Below, piece after piece: positions 1 to 6,356 of a stretch of DNA of 19,861 nucleotides. Source of the stretch: Chloroflexota bacterium (GTDB lineage Bacteria; Chloroflexota; Anaerolineae; CG2-30-64-16); the NCBI GenBank assembly GCA_029555885.1, contig JAKPQT010000566.1, forward strand, positions 1 to 19,861, read 5' to 3'. The number at the start of each line of letters is the position of its first letter. The first letter of the stretch is position 1. The translations under genes were made by a program, and so were the position numbers. The notes beneath the pieces are model-generated. The model was not told the origin of the DNA. It did not search any database and worked only from the letters and a program-made list of their open reading frames with translations.

Positions 1-77
1 ACCTGCCGCTCGAAGAGGGCGTCAACCTGGCCGCCGACCGCATCACCGAGTATTACAAGTCGGCAGGCATCGCCTGA
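1..77 (+). CDS. C-terminal fragment of an unidentified protein
   Basis: An open frame enters from the left edge and stops at TGA 75-77. Its last residues read LPLEEGVNLAADRITEYYKS followed by AGIA. The tail is amphipathic and helical, as at the end of many cytosolic enzymes, including sugar epimerases and oxidoreductases, but 24 residues do not allow a family call. The gene points the same way as the URO-D/permease block. The binding protein expected for the first ABC importer is missing from the window and could lie upstream, but this tail does not look clearly like one. The reading frame is certain; the function is unknown. Confidence 0.55.
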   Translation, partial: LPLEEGVNLAADRITEYYKSAGIA

Positions 78-205
78 GCCGGCCCCGACTTGCAGCCTGC
101 GGTGGCAAACCGCAGGCTGCCGCGCCAAGTGCGCCGAGGCACACCGGCCTGGCACGCACGGGAACCTGCTTGTAACAGGTTCGGGGTAGCCGGCCCCGAC
201 TTGCA
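77..205. repeat. Intergenic element with 18-bp direct repeat
   Basis: The 18-mer AGCCGGCCCCGACTTGCA occurs at 77-94 and again at 188-205. Each copy is followed within about 30-50 bases by a related AGTGCGCCG segment (129-137 and 218-226), so the second unit looks like a shortened copy of the first. A palindrome TGCGCCGGCGCA lies at 219-230. No reading frame with coding character covers this stretch. It looks like a duplicated noncoding repeat between the upstream gene and the URO-D gene. Confidence 0.6.
92..120. terminator. Perfect 12-bp stem-loop after the first gene
   Basis: Arms 92-103 (GCAGCCTGCGGT) and 109-120 pair perfectly around the five-base loop GGCAA, 15 bases after the stop of the preceding gene. 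There is no T-tract, so a classical Rho-independent terminator is not shown. It may stop transcription with help, protect the 3' end of the mRNA, or simply be part of the surrounding repeat. A weaker 7-bp stem, GAACCTG/CAGGTTC, follows at 162-182. Confidence 0.5.
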
Positions 206-298
206 ACCGCAGCCCCAGTGCGCCGGCGCAAGGCCCCGGTCATTTGGTGCTTTTCATGAGCGCGCGCTACGAACCATGACGCAAGTCCTATGCCTCGA

Positions 299-1414
299 AT
301 GACTCACCGCGAGCGCCTGCTGGCAACCCTCCAGGATGGCCGGGCCGACCGGCCGCCCCTCCTGGGCGGTTGGGTGCTGGGCGACGCGCAACACCAGGCG
401 CTGGCCGGCTGCACGCCGGCCGAGTACTGGCGCGACCCCGCGGCCTGGGCCATCGCGGCGCACCGGCGGTTGGGCGTGGACGCCATGATCGCGCTGCACG
501 TCCCGCGCGAGCCGGGCGACTACCGCGACGGGCTGACGCACGAAGCATTCGAGGCTTACAAAGAACGCTATCCCACGGTCGAGCACGTGCTGGCGTATGC
601 GCAGGCGCTGCCGACCCCCGCAGAGGCTACCGCCGAGTTCGACGCCGAAGGCTGGCGCGCGGAGTTCCGCGAGCATGTCCTGTCGATGCAGGCGCAGATG
701 GGCGAGCTGATCTATCTGCCGACCCTCTGGGAGGTCGTCCACCCGCGCTTCGAGTGGTATCCCGAGTTCGGCTACGAAAACTACTTGCTGTTCATGCACC
801 TGTATCGGGAGGAAGCGTACCGCTTCTTCGCCAGCCTGGCGGCTGTCACGCGGCGCAAGGCCGAGATGGCCGTGCAGGTGTACCGCGAGCTGGACCTGGT
901 GCCGGTGACGCTCATCGGCACGGACATCTGCGGCGGGGGTGGACCCATCGCCTCGCCCAGGCTGCTCGATGAGGTCTACTTCCCGCACGTGCGCTACTCC
1001 CTCGAGCCCCTGGTCGAGGCCGGCATCCGCACGGTCTGGCACAGCGACGGCGACTTCCGGCCGATCATCCCACACCTGTTGGCCTGCGGCGTGGACGGCT
1101 TCCAGGGCTTCCAGGAGGAATACGGCGTGGACATCGCCGCGCTCGGTCGCCTGCGCACGCGCGCGGGCCGGTCGCCGATCCTGTGGGCAGGGCCGTCGGT
1201 TACCACCACGCTGCCATTCGGCTCGGTGGCCGACGTGGAACGCGACGTCGAACGCATCATCGACACCCTGGCGGGCCAGTGTCCGCTGTTCATTCTACCG
1301 GCCAACAATATCCTGCCGGACTGCCCGGTGGAGAATATCACCGCCCTGTACGGGCACGCGACCCGATACGGAGTCGCGTATCGATCCCGAGGACCGGATG
1401 GAGGGTCATCATGA
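299..1414 (+). CDS. URO-D superfamily (methyltransferase-like) protein
   Basis: This 371-residue protein has the uroporphyrinogen decarboxylase-like TIM-barrel layout, as in the MtaA/MtbA corrinoid methyltransferases. The N-terminus MTHRERLLATL matches the usual family start, which is why ATG 299 is preferred over ATG 290; neither has a clear Shine-Dalgarno. Near residues 248-252 the sequence is HSDGD, followed by GVDGFQGFQEE, and the end carries ILPDCPVENI, all in family order. Zinc-dependent MtaA/MtbA enzymes have His-x-Cys at this site; here Asp replaces Cys. It is therefore probably not a canonical methylcobamide:CoM methyltransferase, and its substrate is unknown. It overlaps the next permease by ATGA, so it is co-translated with a sugar importer. 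Heme biosynthesis is unlikely given this context. Family assignment is firm; function is not. Confidence 0.85.
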   Translation: MTHRERLLATLQDGRADRPPLLGGWVLGDAQHQALAGCTPAEYWRDPAAWAIAAHRRLGVDAMIALHVPREPGDYRDGLTHEAFEAYKERYPTVEHVLAYAQALPTPAEATAEFDAEGWRAEFREHVLSMQAQMGELIYLPTLWEVVHPRFEWYPEFGYENYLLFMHLYREEAYRFFASLAAVTRRKAEMAVQVYRELDLVPVTLIGTDICGGGGPIASPRLLDEVYFPHVRYSLEPLVEAGIRTVWHSDGDFRPIIPHLLACGVDGFQGFQEEYGVDIAALGRLRTRAGRSPILWAGPSVTTTLPFGSVADVERDVERIIDTLAGQCPLFILPANNILPDCPVENITALYGHATRYGVAYRSRGPDGGSS

Positions 1415-2412
1415 CGATCAGCCACGTCAAGGGGGACGCGGGGCGCAAGCAGGTCGAGCCCGGCCAGGCCCGCACGGGATGGGCCCGCCGGCTGCATCTT
1501 CCCCAACTCAACGAGCGCAGACGCGAGGCCATCATTGCGTACATCCTCATCTCCCCCTGGGTGATCGGCTTCGTCGCGTTCCTGCTGGGACCGATGCTGT
1601 GGTCGCTCGGCCTGAGCTTTTTCGACAGCGACATGCTCACGTCGAAGTTTGTCGGGCTGAAGAATTTCGCCACACTCTTCTCCACCGACACCACGCGCTC
1701 GCTGTTCTGGACCTCGCTCTACAACACAACCTACTACGTGCTGTTAAGCATCCCGCTGACGATGGCCGCGGGGTTCTTCCTCGCGATGCTGCTCAACCAG
1801 AAAATCCGGGGGGTCGGCGTCTACCGGATCATTTACTACCTGCCGTCCGTCATCCCAGGCATCGCAGTATCGCTGCTCTGGCTGTGGCTCTTTAATCCCG
1901 AGTTCGGCCTGCTGAACTGGTTCCTGTCCTGGTTCGGCGTCGATAAGCTGCGCTGGCTGACCGACCCGCAGCTTGCCAAGCCTTCACTGGTATTGATGAG
2001 CCTCTGGGGCGCGGGCGGCAACATGCTCATCTTCCTGGCTGGCCTGCAAGGCATTCCCACGGAGCTTTACGAGGCCGCAACCATCGACGGTACGAGTTCG
2101 GCGGGTCGCTTCCGCCACATCACCCTGCCCATGGTCAGCCCGACGCTCTTCTTCGTCCTGGTCACGAACATGATCGGCGCGTTCCAGGCCTTCACCAGCG
2201 TCTACGTGATGACAGGCGGCGGACCGGCCAACTCGACGCTGATGTACGTGCTCTACCTCTACAACCTGGCCTTCCGTCAGTACCGGATGGGCTTCGCGAG
2301 CGCGCTGGCCTGGATCTACTTCATCCTCATCCTGCTGCTGACCATCCTTGTCTTCCGCTCGTCGGCAGCCTGGGTCTACTACGAGACCGAGATCGGCGGG
2401 AGGCGCAAATGA
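1411..2412 (+). CDS. Sugar ABC transporter permease, MalF/UgpA type
   Basis: This 333-residue inner-membrane protein forms half of the translocation channel of a CUT1-type carbohydrate importer. After a basic cytoplasmic N-tail of about 40 residues come six predicted membrane segments, the first near 40-62. The EAA loop that docks the ATPase is at about 220-240 (EAATIDG ... HITLP). The start at ATG 1411 has GGAGGG at 1400-1404 region just upstream and overlaps the URO-D stop by ATGA; longer in-frame starts would run deep into that gene. It pairs with the following MalG-type permease, which it also overlaps. No ATPase or binding protein lies next to it, so those parts must come from elsewhere. 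The exact sugar cannot be read from the sequence. Confidence 0.95.
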   Translation: MTISHVKGDAGRKQVEPGQARTGWARRLHLPQLNERRREAIIAYILISPWVIGFVAFLLGPMLWSLGLSFFDSDMLTSKFVGLKNFATLFSTDTTRSLFWTSLYNTTYYVLLSIPLTMAAGFFLAMLLNQKIRGVGVYRIIYYLPSVIPGIAVSLLWLWLFNPEFGLLNWFLSWFGVDKLRWLTDPQLAKPSLVLMSLWGAGGNMLIFLAGLQGIPTELYEAATIDGTSSAGRFRHITLPMVSPTLFFVLVTNMIGAFQAFTSVYVMTGGGPANSTLMYVLYLYNLAFRQYRMGFASALAWIYFILILLLTILVFRSSAAWVYYETEIGGRRK

Positions 2413-3323
2413 CCACCCAAGCCAGCACACCGGCGGGCGCGGACCGCAACCTCTGGGGCCGGCTTACAGGTACGATTACCGGCAGCAAGCGGCGCACAGA
2501 GCAGGTTCAACACCTGGGCATCCACGCGCTCCTGATTCTGGGCGCCATCGTCGTGATGATTCCCCTGGCCTGGATGGTCTCCACATCGTTCAAGGCGCCG
2601 AACCAGGTCAAGGTCTTTCCGCCCATCTGGATCCCCAACCCATTCGTATGGGAGAACTACGTGCGGGCCGTCACGATCTATCCCGTGCCGTTCTACATCT
2701 TCATCTGGAATACGTTCTTCTACAGTGCGATGGTCACGATCGGAACGATCCTCTCGAACATGACCGTGGCGTATGCCTTCGCGCGGCTGCGGTTCCCGTT
2801 CAGCCGGGTGCTCTTCATGATCGTGCTGGCGACCATGATGCTGCCGAGCCAGGTGACGATGATCCCGCTGTTCATCCTGTTCTCAAAGCTCGGCTGGGTC
2901 AACACCTACAAGCCGCTCATCATCCCGGCCTTCTTCGGCTGGGCCTACTTCGTCTTCCTGCTGCGCCAGTTCTACACGACCATCCCGCGCGAGCTGGACG
3001 ACGCAGCGCGCATCGACGGCTGCGGCATCGTGGGAATCTTCTTCCGCATCATCCTCCCGCTCGCCAAGCCCGCCATCGGCATCACGGCCATCTTCGCGTT
3101 CAGCTCGACCTGGAACGACTTCATGGGGCCGCTCATCTACCTCAACAAGCTGGAGTCGTACCCGCTCGCGATTGCGCTGTCATACCTGCGCGGCGCGTAC
3201 CGCGTGCTCTGGTCCGAGCTGATGGTCGTCTCCATGATCGCGATGCTACCGCCCATCGTCCTATTCTTCATCGCCCAGCGGTACTACATCCAGGGGATCG
3301 TGATTACGGGCGTGAAGGGATGA
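2409..3323 (+). CDS. Sugar ABC transporter permease, MalG/UgpE type
   Basis: This 304-residue membrane protein is the second channel subunit of the first importer. TM1 lies near 38-58, followed by the short usual extracytoplasmic stretch PPIWIPNPFVWENY at 71-84. The remaining membrane segments follow, with the EAA loop near 197-218 (DDAARIDG ... IILP, Asp for the usual Glu). It ends in QGIVITGVKG, the common MalG-type tail. The start at 2409 overlaps the stop of the upstream permease by ATGA, so the two are translationally coupled. It has normal length for the family and is a useful internal control for the enlarged MalG-type permease at 14826-16748. Confidence 0.95.
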   Translation: MTTQASTPAGADRNLWGRLTGTITGSKRRTEQVQHLGIHALLILGAIVVMIPLAWMVSTSFKAPNQVKVFPPIWIPNPFVWENYVRAVTIYPVPFYIFIWNTFFYSAMVTIGTILSNMTVAYAFARLRFPFSRVLFMIVLATMMLPSQVTMIPLFILFSKLGWVNTYKPLIIPAFFGWAYFVFLLRQFYTTIPRELDDAARIDGCGIVGIFFRIILPLAKPAIGITAIFAFSSTWNDFMGPLIYLNKLESYPLAIALSYLRGAYRVLWSELMVVSMIAMLPPIVLFFIAQRYYIQGIVITGVKG

Positions 3324-3340
3324 GACGGGTTGCAGGTTTG

Positions 3341-3394
3341 AAGGTTACAGGTTGAAGGTTAGCCGTGAACTTTCAACCTGTAACTTGTAACCTT
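3341..3394. repeat. Nested inverted repeat after the first permease pair
   Basis: Arms 3344-3360 and 3368-3384 form a 17-bp stem with one G-T wobble around the loop AGCCGTG. An outer pair, AAGGTTAC 3341-3348 and GTAACCTT 3387-3394, offers an alternative pairing. The left side also contains two near-tandem copies of a CAGGTT(T)GAAGGTTA unit, at about 3333-3347 and 3348-3361. It sits 20 bases after the permease stop and 38 before the GH4 start, without a T-run. It may be a transcription or stability boundary, or a dispersed repeat. Confidence 0.6.
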
Positions 3395-3431
3395 GAGTTG
3401 TCAAAACACACAACATAGGAGAACAACTTCG

Positions 3432-4736
3432 ATGAAGTCCCCGAAAATCACCATGATCGGCGTCGGCAGCCACGCATTCGGCCTGATGACCGTGCGCGAC
3501 CTGATGGAACGCCCGGAACTGCGCGGGGCCAAGCTCGCGCTGGTCGACATCGCGCCGGAGAAGATTCGCCGGATGACGCGGCTCGTGGACCGCCTGAACC
3601 AGTCCTACGGCGCGGATTTCGAGGTCACCGCGACCACGGAGCGCACCGAGGCGCTGCCCGGCTCCGATATCGTCATCACGGCCATCGAGCGCAAGCACTA
3701 CGAGATGTGGCAGCTCGACATCGAGATTCCGCGCAAACACGGCTGCGGCGACCTGTACGGCGAGAACGGCGGGCCGGGCGGCATGTTCCATACCATGCGC
3801 CAGGTGCCGCCCATCCTCGCCATCGCGCACGACATCGAGAAGCTGTGCCCGGATGCGTGGCTGGTGAACTACAGCAACCCGGAGAGCCGGCTGTGCCTGG
3901 CCGTCAGCAAGTACTCGAAGGTCAAGAACGTGGGCGTCTGCCTGGGCGCGTACATCACGCAGAACACGCTGGCGCAGAAGTTCCTCGGCCGCCAGCAGAA
4001 GGACATCGACATCAAGGTCTCCGGCATCAACCACTGCCATTGGGTGATGGACGTGCGCGACGCTAAGACCGGCGAGGACCTCTACCCCGAGATCCGCCGC
4101 TGCGTGGACACGCTGGACCCGGACTGGGAGCCGCTCTCGCAGGAGTGCCTGCGCCGGTTCGGTTACTGGCCGGGGCCGGGCGACACCCACGTGGGCGAGT
4201 ACCTGGGCTGGGGCGCGATGTTCCACAAGCCAGGCTACACCGACTGGATCTTCCGCGGGACGGATGCCGACCGGAAGCGCGACGAGAAATACGAGCGCCT
4301 CGCGGCGGGCAGCGGCCCGCTCGACCCGGCGGAGATGCACGACCTGCTGATCGAAGGCGGCCTCAAGTGGCAGACCGCGGACATCGTGTCCGGCCTGCTG
4401 ACCAACAACAATGCATACGTGCTGTCGCTGAACCTGCCGAACGATGGCTTCGTCAGCAACCTTAAGCCGGGCGGCATCGTCGAAATCCCGGCCATCATCG
4501 GGGCGGACCGCATCTATGGCCTGCAAATGGGCGCGCTGCCGCCTGCGATTGCCGCGCTGATGGAGGTACAGCTCTACATCATGGACCTGGTCGTCGATGC
4601 GGCGGTCACCGGCAACCGCCAGACCGCGCTCGAAGCGCTGATGGTCGACCCGAACGTGCCGAACCCGCGCGTGGCCCAGAAGATTCTGGACGAGATGCTC
4701 GTCGCGCAGGCCGAGCTGCTCCCGCAGTTCGCATAG
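3432..4736 (+). CDS. Glycoside hydrolase family 4 enzyme (NAD- and metal-dependent)
   Basis: This 434-residue cytoplasmic enzyme belongs to GH4 (alpha-galactosidase, alpha-glucosidase, alpha-glucuronidase, 6-phospho-glycosidases), which cleave glycosides by an NAD+-assisted redox/elimination route. The N-terminus ITMIGVGSHAFG at 6-17 is the Rossmann dinucleotide loop. NYSNPESR lies at 146-153, Cys170 (in GVCLGAY) is in the position of the metal-ligand Cys, and GINHCHW at 198-204 supplies the metal-ligand His (His201). Length is normal. ATG 3432 was chosen because AGGAGA at 3417-3422 precedes it by nine bases; a TTG at 3393 would add a poor leader. After the Cys, GH4 subgroups usually show CHxx, CN(V/I)P or CDMP; here it is CLGA, so the substrate cannot be inferred from that motif. 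It follows a sugar importer and precedes the MttB genes. Confidence 0.88.
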   Translation: MKSPKITMIGVGSHAFGLMTVRDLMERPELRGAKLALVDIAPEKIRRMTRLVDRLNQSYGADFEVTATTERTEALPGSDIVITAIERKHYEMWQLDIEIPRKHGCGDLYGENGGPGGMFHTMRQVPPILAIAHDIEKLCPDAWLVNYSNPESRLCLAVSKYSKVKNVGVCLGAYITQNTLAQKFLGRQQKDIDIKVSGINHCHWVMDVRDAKTGEDLYPEIRRCVDTLDPDWEPLSQECLRRFGYWPGPGDTHVGEYLGWGAMFHKPGYTDWIFRGTDADRKRDEKYERLAAGSGPLDPAEMHDLLIEGGLKWQTADIVSGLLTNNNAYVLSLNLPNDGFVSNLKPGGIVEIPAIIGADRIYGLQMGALPPAIAALMEVQLYIMDLVVDAAVTGNRQTALEALMVDPNVPNPRVAQKILDEMLVAQAELLPQFA

Positions 4737-4743
4737 ATCCAAT

Positions 4744-4784
4744 TGTGCCTTGTGCGGCGCACCGGGTGCGCCGCACAAGGCACA
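4744..4784. terminator. Perfect 19-bp stem-loop between GH4 and MttB genes
   Basis: Arms 4744-4762 and 4766-4784 are perfect reverse complements separated only by CGG. The stem begins seven bases after the GH4 stop and ends 17 bases before the GTG start of the next gene. Its strength suggests a terminator, processing stop or mRNA stabiliser that uncouples GH4 from the MttB pair. There is no T-run, so intrinsic termination on the plus strand is not certain. Confidence 0.65.
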
Positions 4785-4801
4785 CACCCTAAGAGAGCAC
4801 C

Positions 4802-6238
4802 GTGACCCGACTACCCCCAACCCTGCCGCCGGTCCGGTTCCGGCGCGAGCCGCTCATCTCGGCGGACGAGTCCGCGCGCATCCACGAGCTGGCGCTGTCC
4901 ATCCTGGCCGACATCGGGATGCAGATCCACCATGACCCGGCGCGCGAACGCCTGGCGGCCGCGGGCTTCCGGGTGAACGGCGAGCGCGTCTTCTTCGACG
5001 CGCCCGTCGTCGAGTCTTACGTGGACGAGATGCGCCGGCACATCACCGAGCGGCCGCGCGCGGCGGAGCCAGCCGATGACGGGCAGCTCAGCCTGAGCAT
5101 CAGCTCGTACTCGCTGTGGGTGCAGGACGTCAAGACCGGCGAGGTCGTGCCCTATACGACCGACCGCCTGGTAGAGATGACGAAGCTGGTCGATACCCTC
5201 ACCGACGACCGGGTGTACGGCGTCCCGCCGGGCATCCCCGTCGACGTGCACCCGGACCTGCACCCGCTGGCGCAGTATCGCATCGCGGCGCTTAACTCGC
5301 GGCAGGGCGCATCGCCCGTCGACCCCACATCCGCGGCCACGGTCAACCACCTGTTCGACATGGCCGAAGTGATGGGCAGCCCCATCGACGGCCTGCCGGT
5401 CTACCTGCCGTCGCCCCTGCGGTTGGGCGGCGAGTCGCTCGATGTCGTGCTCGCCTGCCTCGACCGCCTGGCACGCATCTCGGTCAGCAGCATGCCGTCC
5501 ACCGGCGCAAACGCGCCGCTCCACCCGTTCGGCGCGCTGGCGCTCGCGGCCGCGGAGCTGATGGGCGGGCTGGTGACGCTGCGCCTGCTCACCGGCAAGC
5601 CGGTCACGTTCCACGTCGACATCTTCCCCTTCGACCTGCGCGCGGGCAGCCAGATCTTCGGCTCGCCGGAGAACCTACGCTACCAGATGCTCTGCGCGGA
5701 CTTCAACCGCTTCTACGGCTGGCCTGCCAGCCGCGGCCCGGGCAACACCCATGTGATGTCGAAGACGCCGGACAGCCAGGCCGCCGCGGACAAGGCTGCG
5801 ATCATGGCCTGGGGCGCGGCCCTCGGCCAGCGGCACTTCGGCGCGGCAGGGACCCTCAGCCTGGACGAAATCTTCAGCGCGGAGCAACTGCTGGTCGACA
5901 TCGAGATCCGGGACTGGGTGCAGGCGGCGATCCAGGGACCGTGGCTGGGCGAAGAGGTGGTGGACGACTGGCTGGCGGAGATCCGGGCCGGCGTCGCGAG
6001 CAGCTTCGTCGGGCTGGACAGCACGCTGGACCATTACCGGGCCCAGACGTGGTATCCCCGCCGGTTCGAGCGCGGGGCCATCGGCCGCTGGATGAGCACA
6101 GGCCGTCCCGAGCTCTCCGACCGGCTGCGCGACGAGGCGCGGCGGCGCATCGCGTACCACGAATTCGAGCTCGACGCAGACCGGCGCCGCGAGATCGAGC
6201 GCATCTACGCGGCCGCGCAACGGGCCGTGGACGGCTGA
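4802..6238 (+). CDS. MttB-family (trimethylamine methyltransferase-like) protein 1
   Basis: This 478-residue protein has MttB superfamily features: an N-terminal SADESARIHELALSILADIG segment, and the late conserved stretch SKTPDSQAAADKA around residues 320-332 followed by a Gly/Ala-rich segment. Characterised members transfer a methyl group from a methylamine, or in Pyl-free homologs from quaternary amines such as glycine betaine, to a corrinoid protein. No in-frame amber codon interrupts the gene, so it is of the Pyl-free type. The start is GTG 4802 with AAGAGAG a few bases upstream; a leaderless start is possible. It lies behind a strong palindrome and in front of a second paralog. The substrate is unknown and no corrinoid partner is nearby. 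Family membership is likely; activity as a methyltransferase is an inference. Confidence 0.82.
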   Translation: MTRLPPTLPPVRFRREPLISADESARIHELALSILADIGMQIHHDPARERLAAAGFRVNGERVFFDAPVVESYVDEMRRHITERPRAAEPADDGQLSLSISSYSLWVQDVKTGEVVPYTTDRLVEMTKLVDTLTDDRVYGVPPGIPVDVHPDLHPLAQYRIAALNSRQGASPVDPTSAATVNHLFDMAEVMGSPIDGLPVYLPSPLRLGGESLDVVLACLDRLARISVSSMPSTGANAPLHPFGALALAAAELMGGLVTLRLLTGKPVTFHVDIFPFDLRAGSQIFGSPENLRYQMLCADFNRFYGWPASRGPGNTHVMSKTPDSQAAADKAAIMAWGAALGQRHFGAAGTLSLDEIFSAEQLLVDIEIRDWVQAAIQGPWLGEEVVDDWLAEIRAGVASSFVGLDSTLDHYRAQTWYPRRFERGAIGRWMSTGRPELSDRLRDEARRRIAYHEFELDADRRREIERIYAAAQRAVDG

Positions 6239-6248
6239 TGCCGAAATA

Positions 6249-6341
6249 GAACGCTGATGACGCTGATTTCATCGCTGATGGACGCTGAAAAAGGATAAAG
6301 ATCAGCGTGTATCAGCGCTGCCATCTGCGTGATCAGCGTTC
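6249..6341. repeat. 93-bp imperfect palindrome of CGCTGAT octamers
   Basis: Four forward octamers related to ACGCTGAT (6251, 6260, 6272, 6282) face four reverse ones related to ATCAGCGT (6301, 6311, 6323, 6332). The spacings mirror each other exactly (9, 12, 10 then 10, 12, 9), so the whole unit folds about a centre near 6295. About 33 of 42 base pairs match between 6249-6290 and 6300-6341, and the loop is A/G-rich. It fills nearly the whole spacer between the two MttB genes. It could be a miniature mobile or dispersed element, or an RNA structure separating expression of the paralogs. Confidence 0.7.
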
Positions 6342-6356
6342 CCTTCCGGAGCAGAC

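Noticed and set aside
3393..3431. TTG start extending the GH4 protein
   Set aside because: It adds a polar leader overlapping the inverted repeat, whereas ATG 3432 has a well-spaced AGGAGA.
3345..4820. Minus-strand open frame (491 codons) opposite GH4
   Set aside because: It runs through the palindromes on both sides and has no family pattern, whereas the plus strand has GH4 motifs and a good Shine-Dalgarno.
6249..6341. CRISPR array
   Set aside because: The octamers are short, inverted about a centre, and have no uniform unique spacers.
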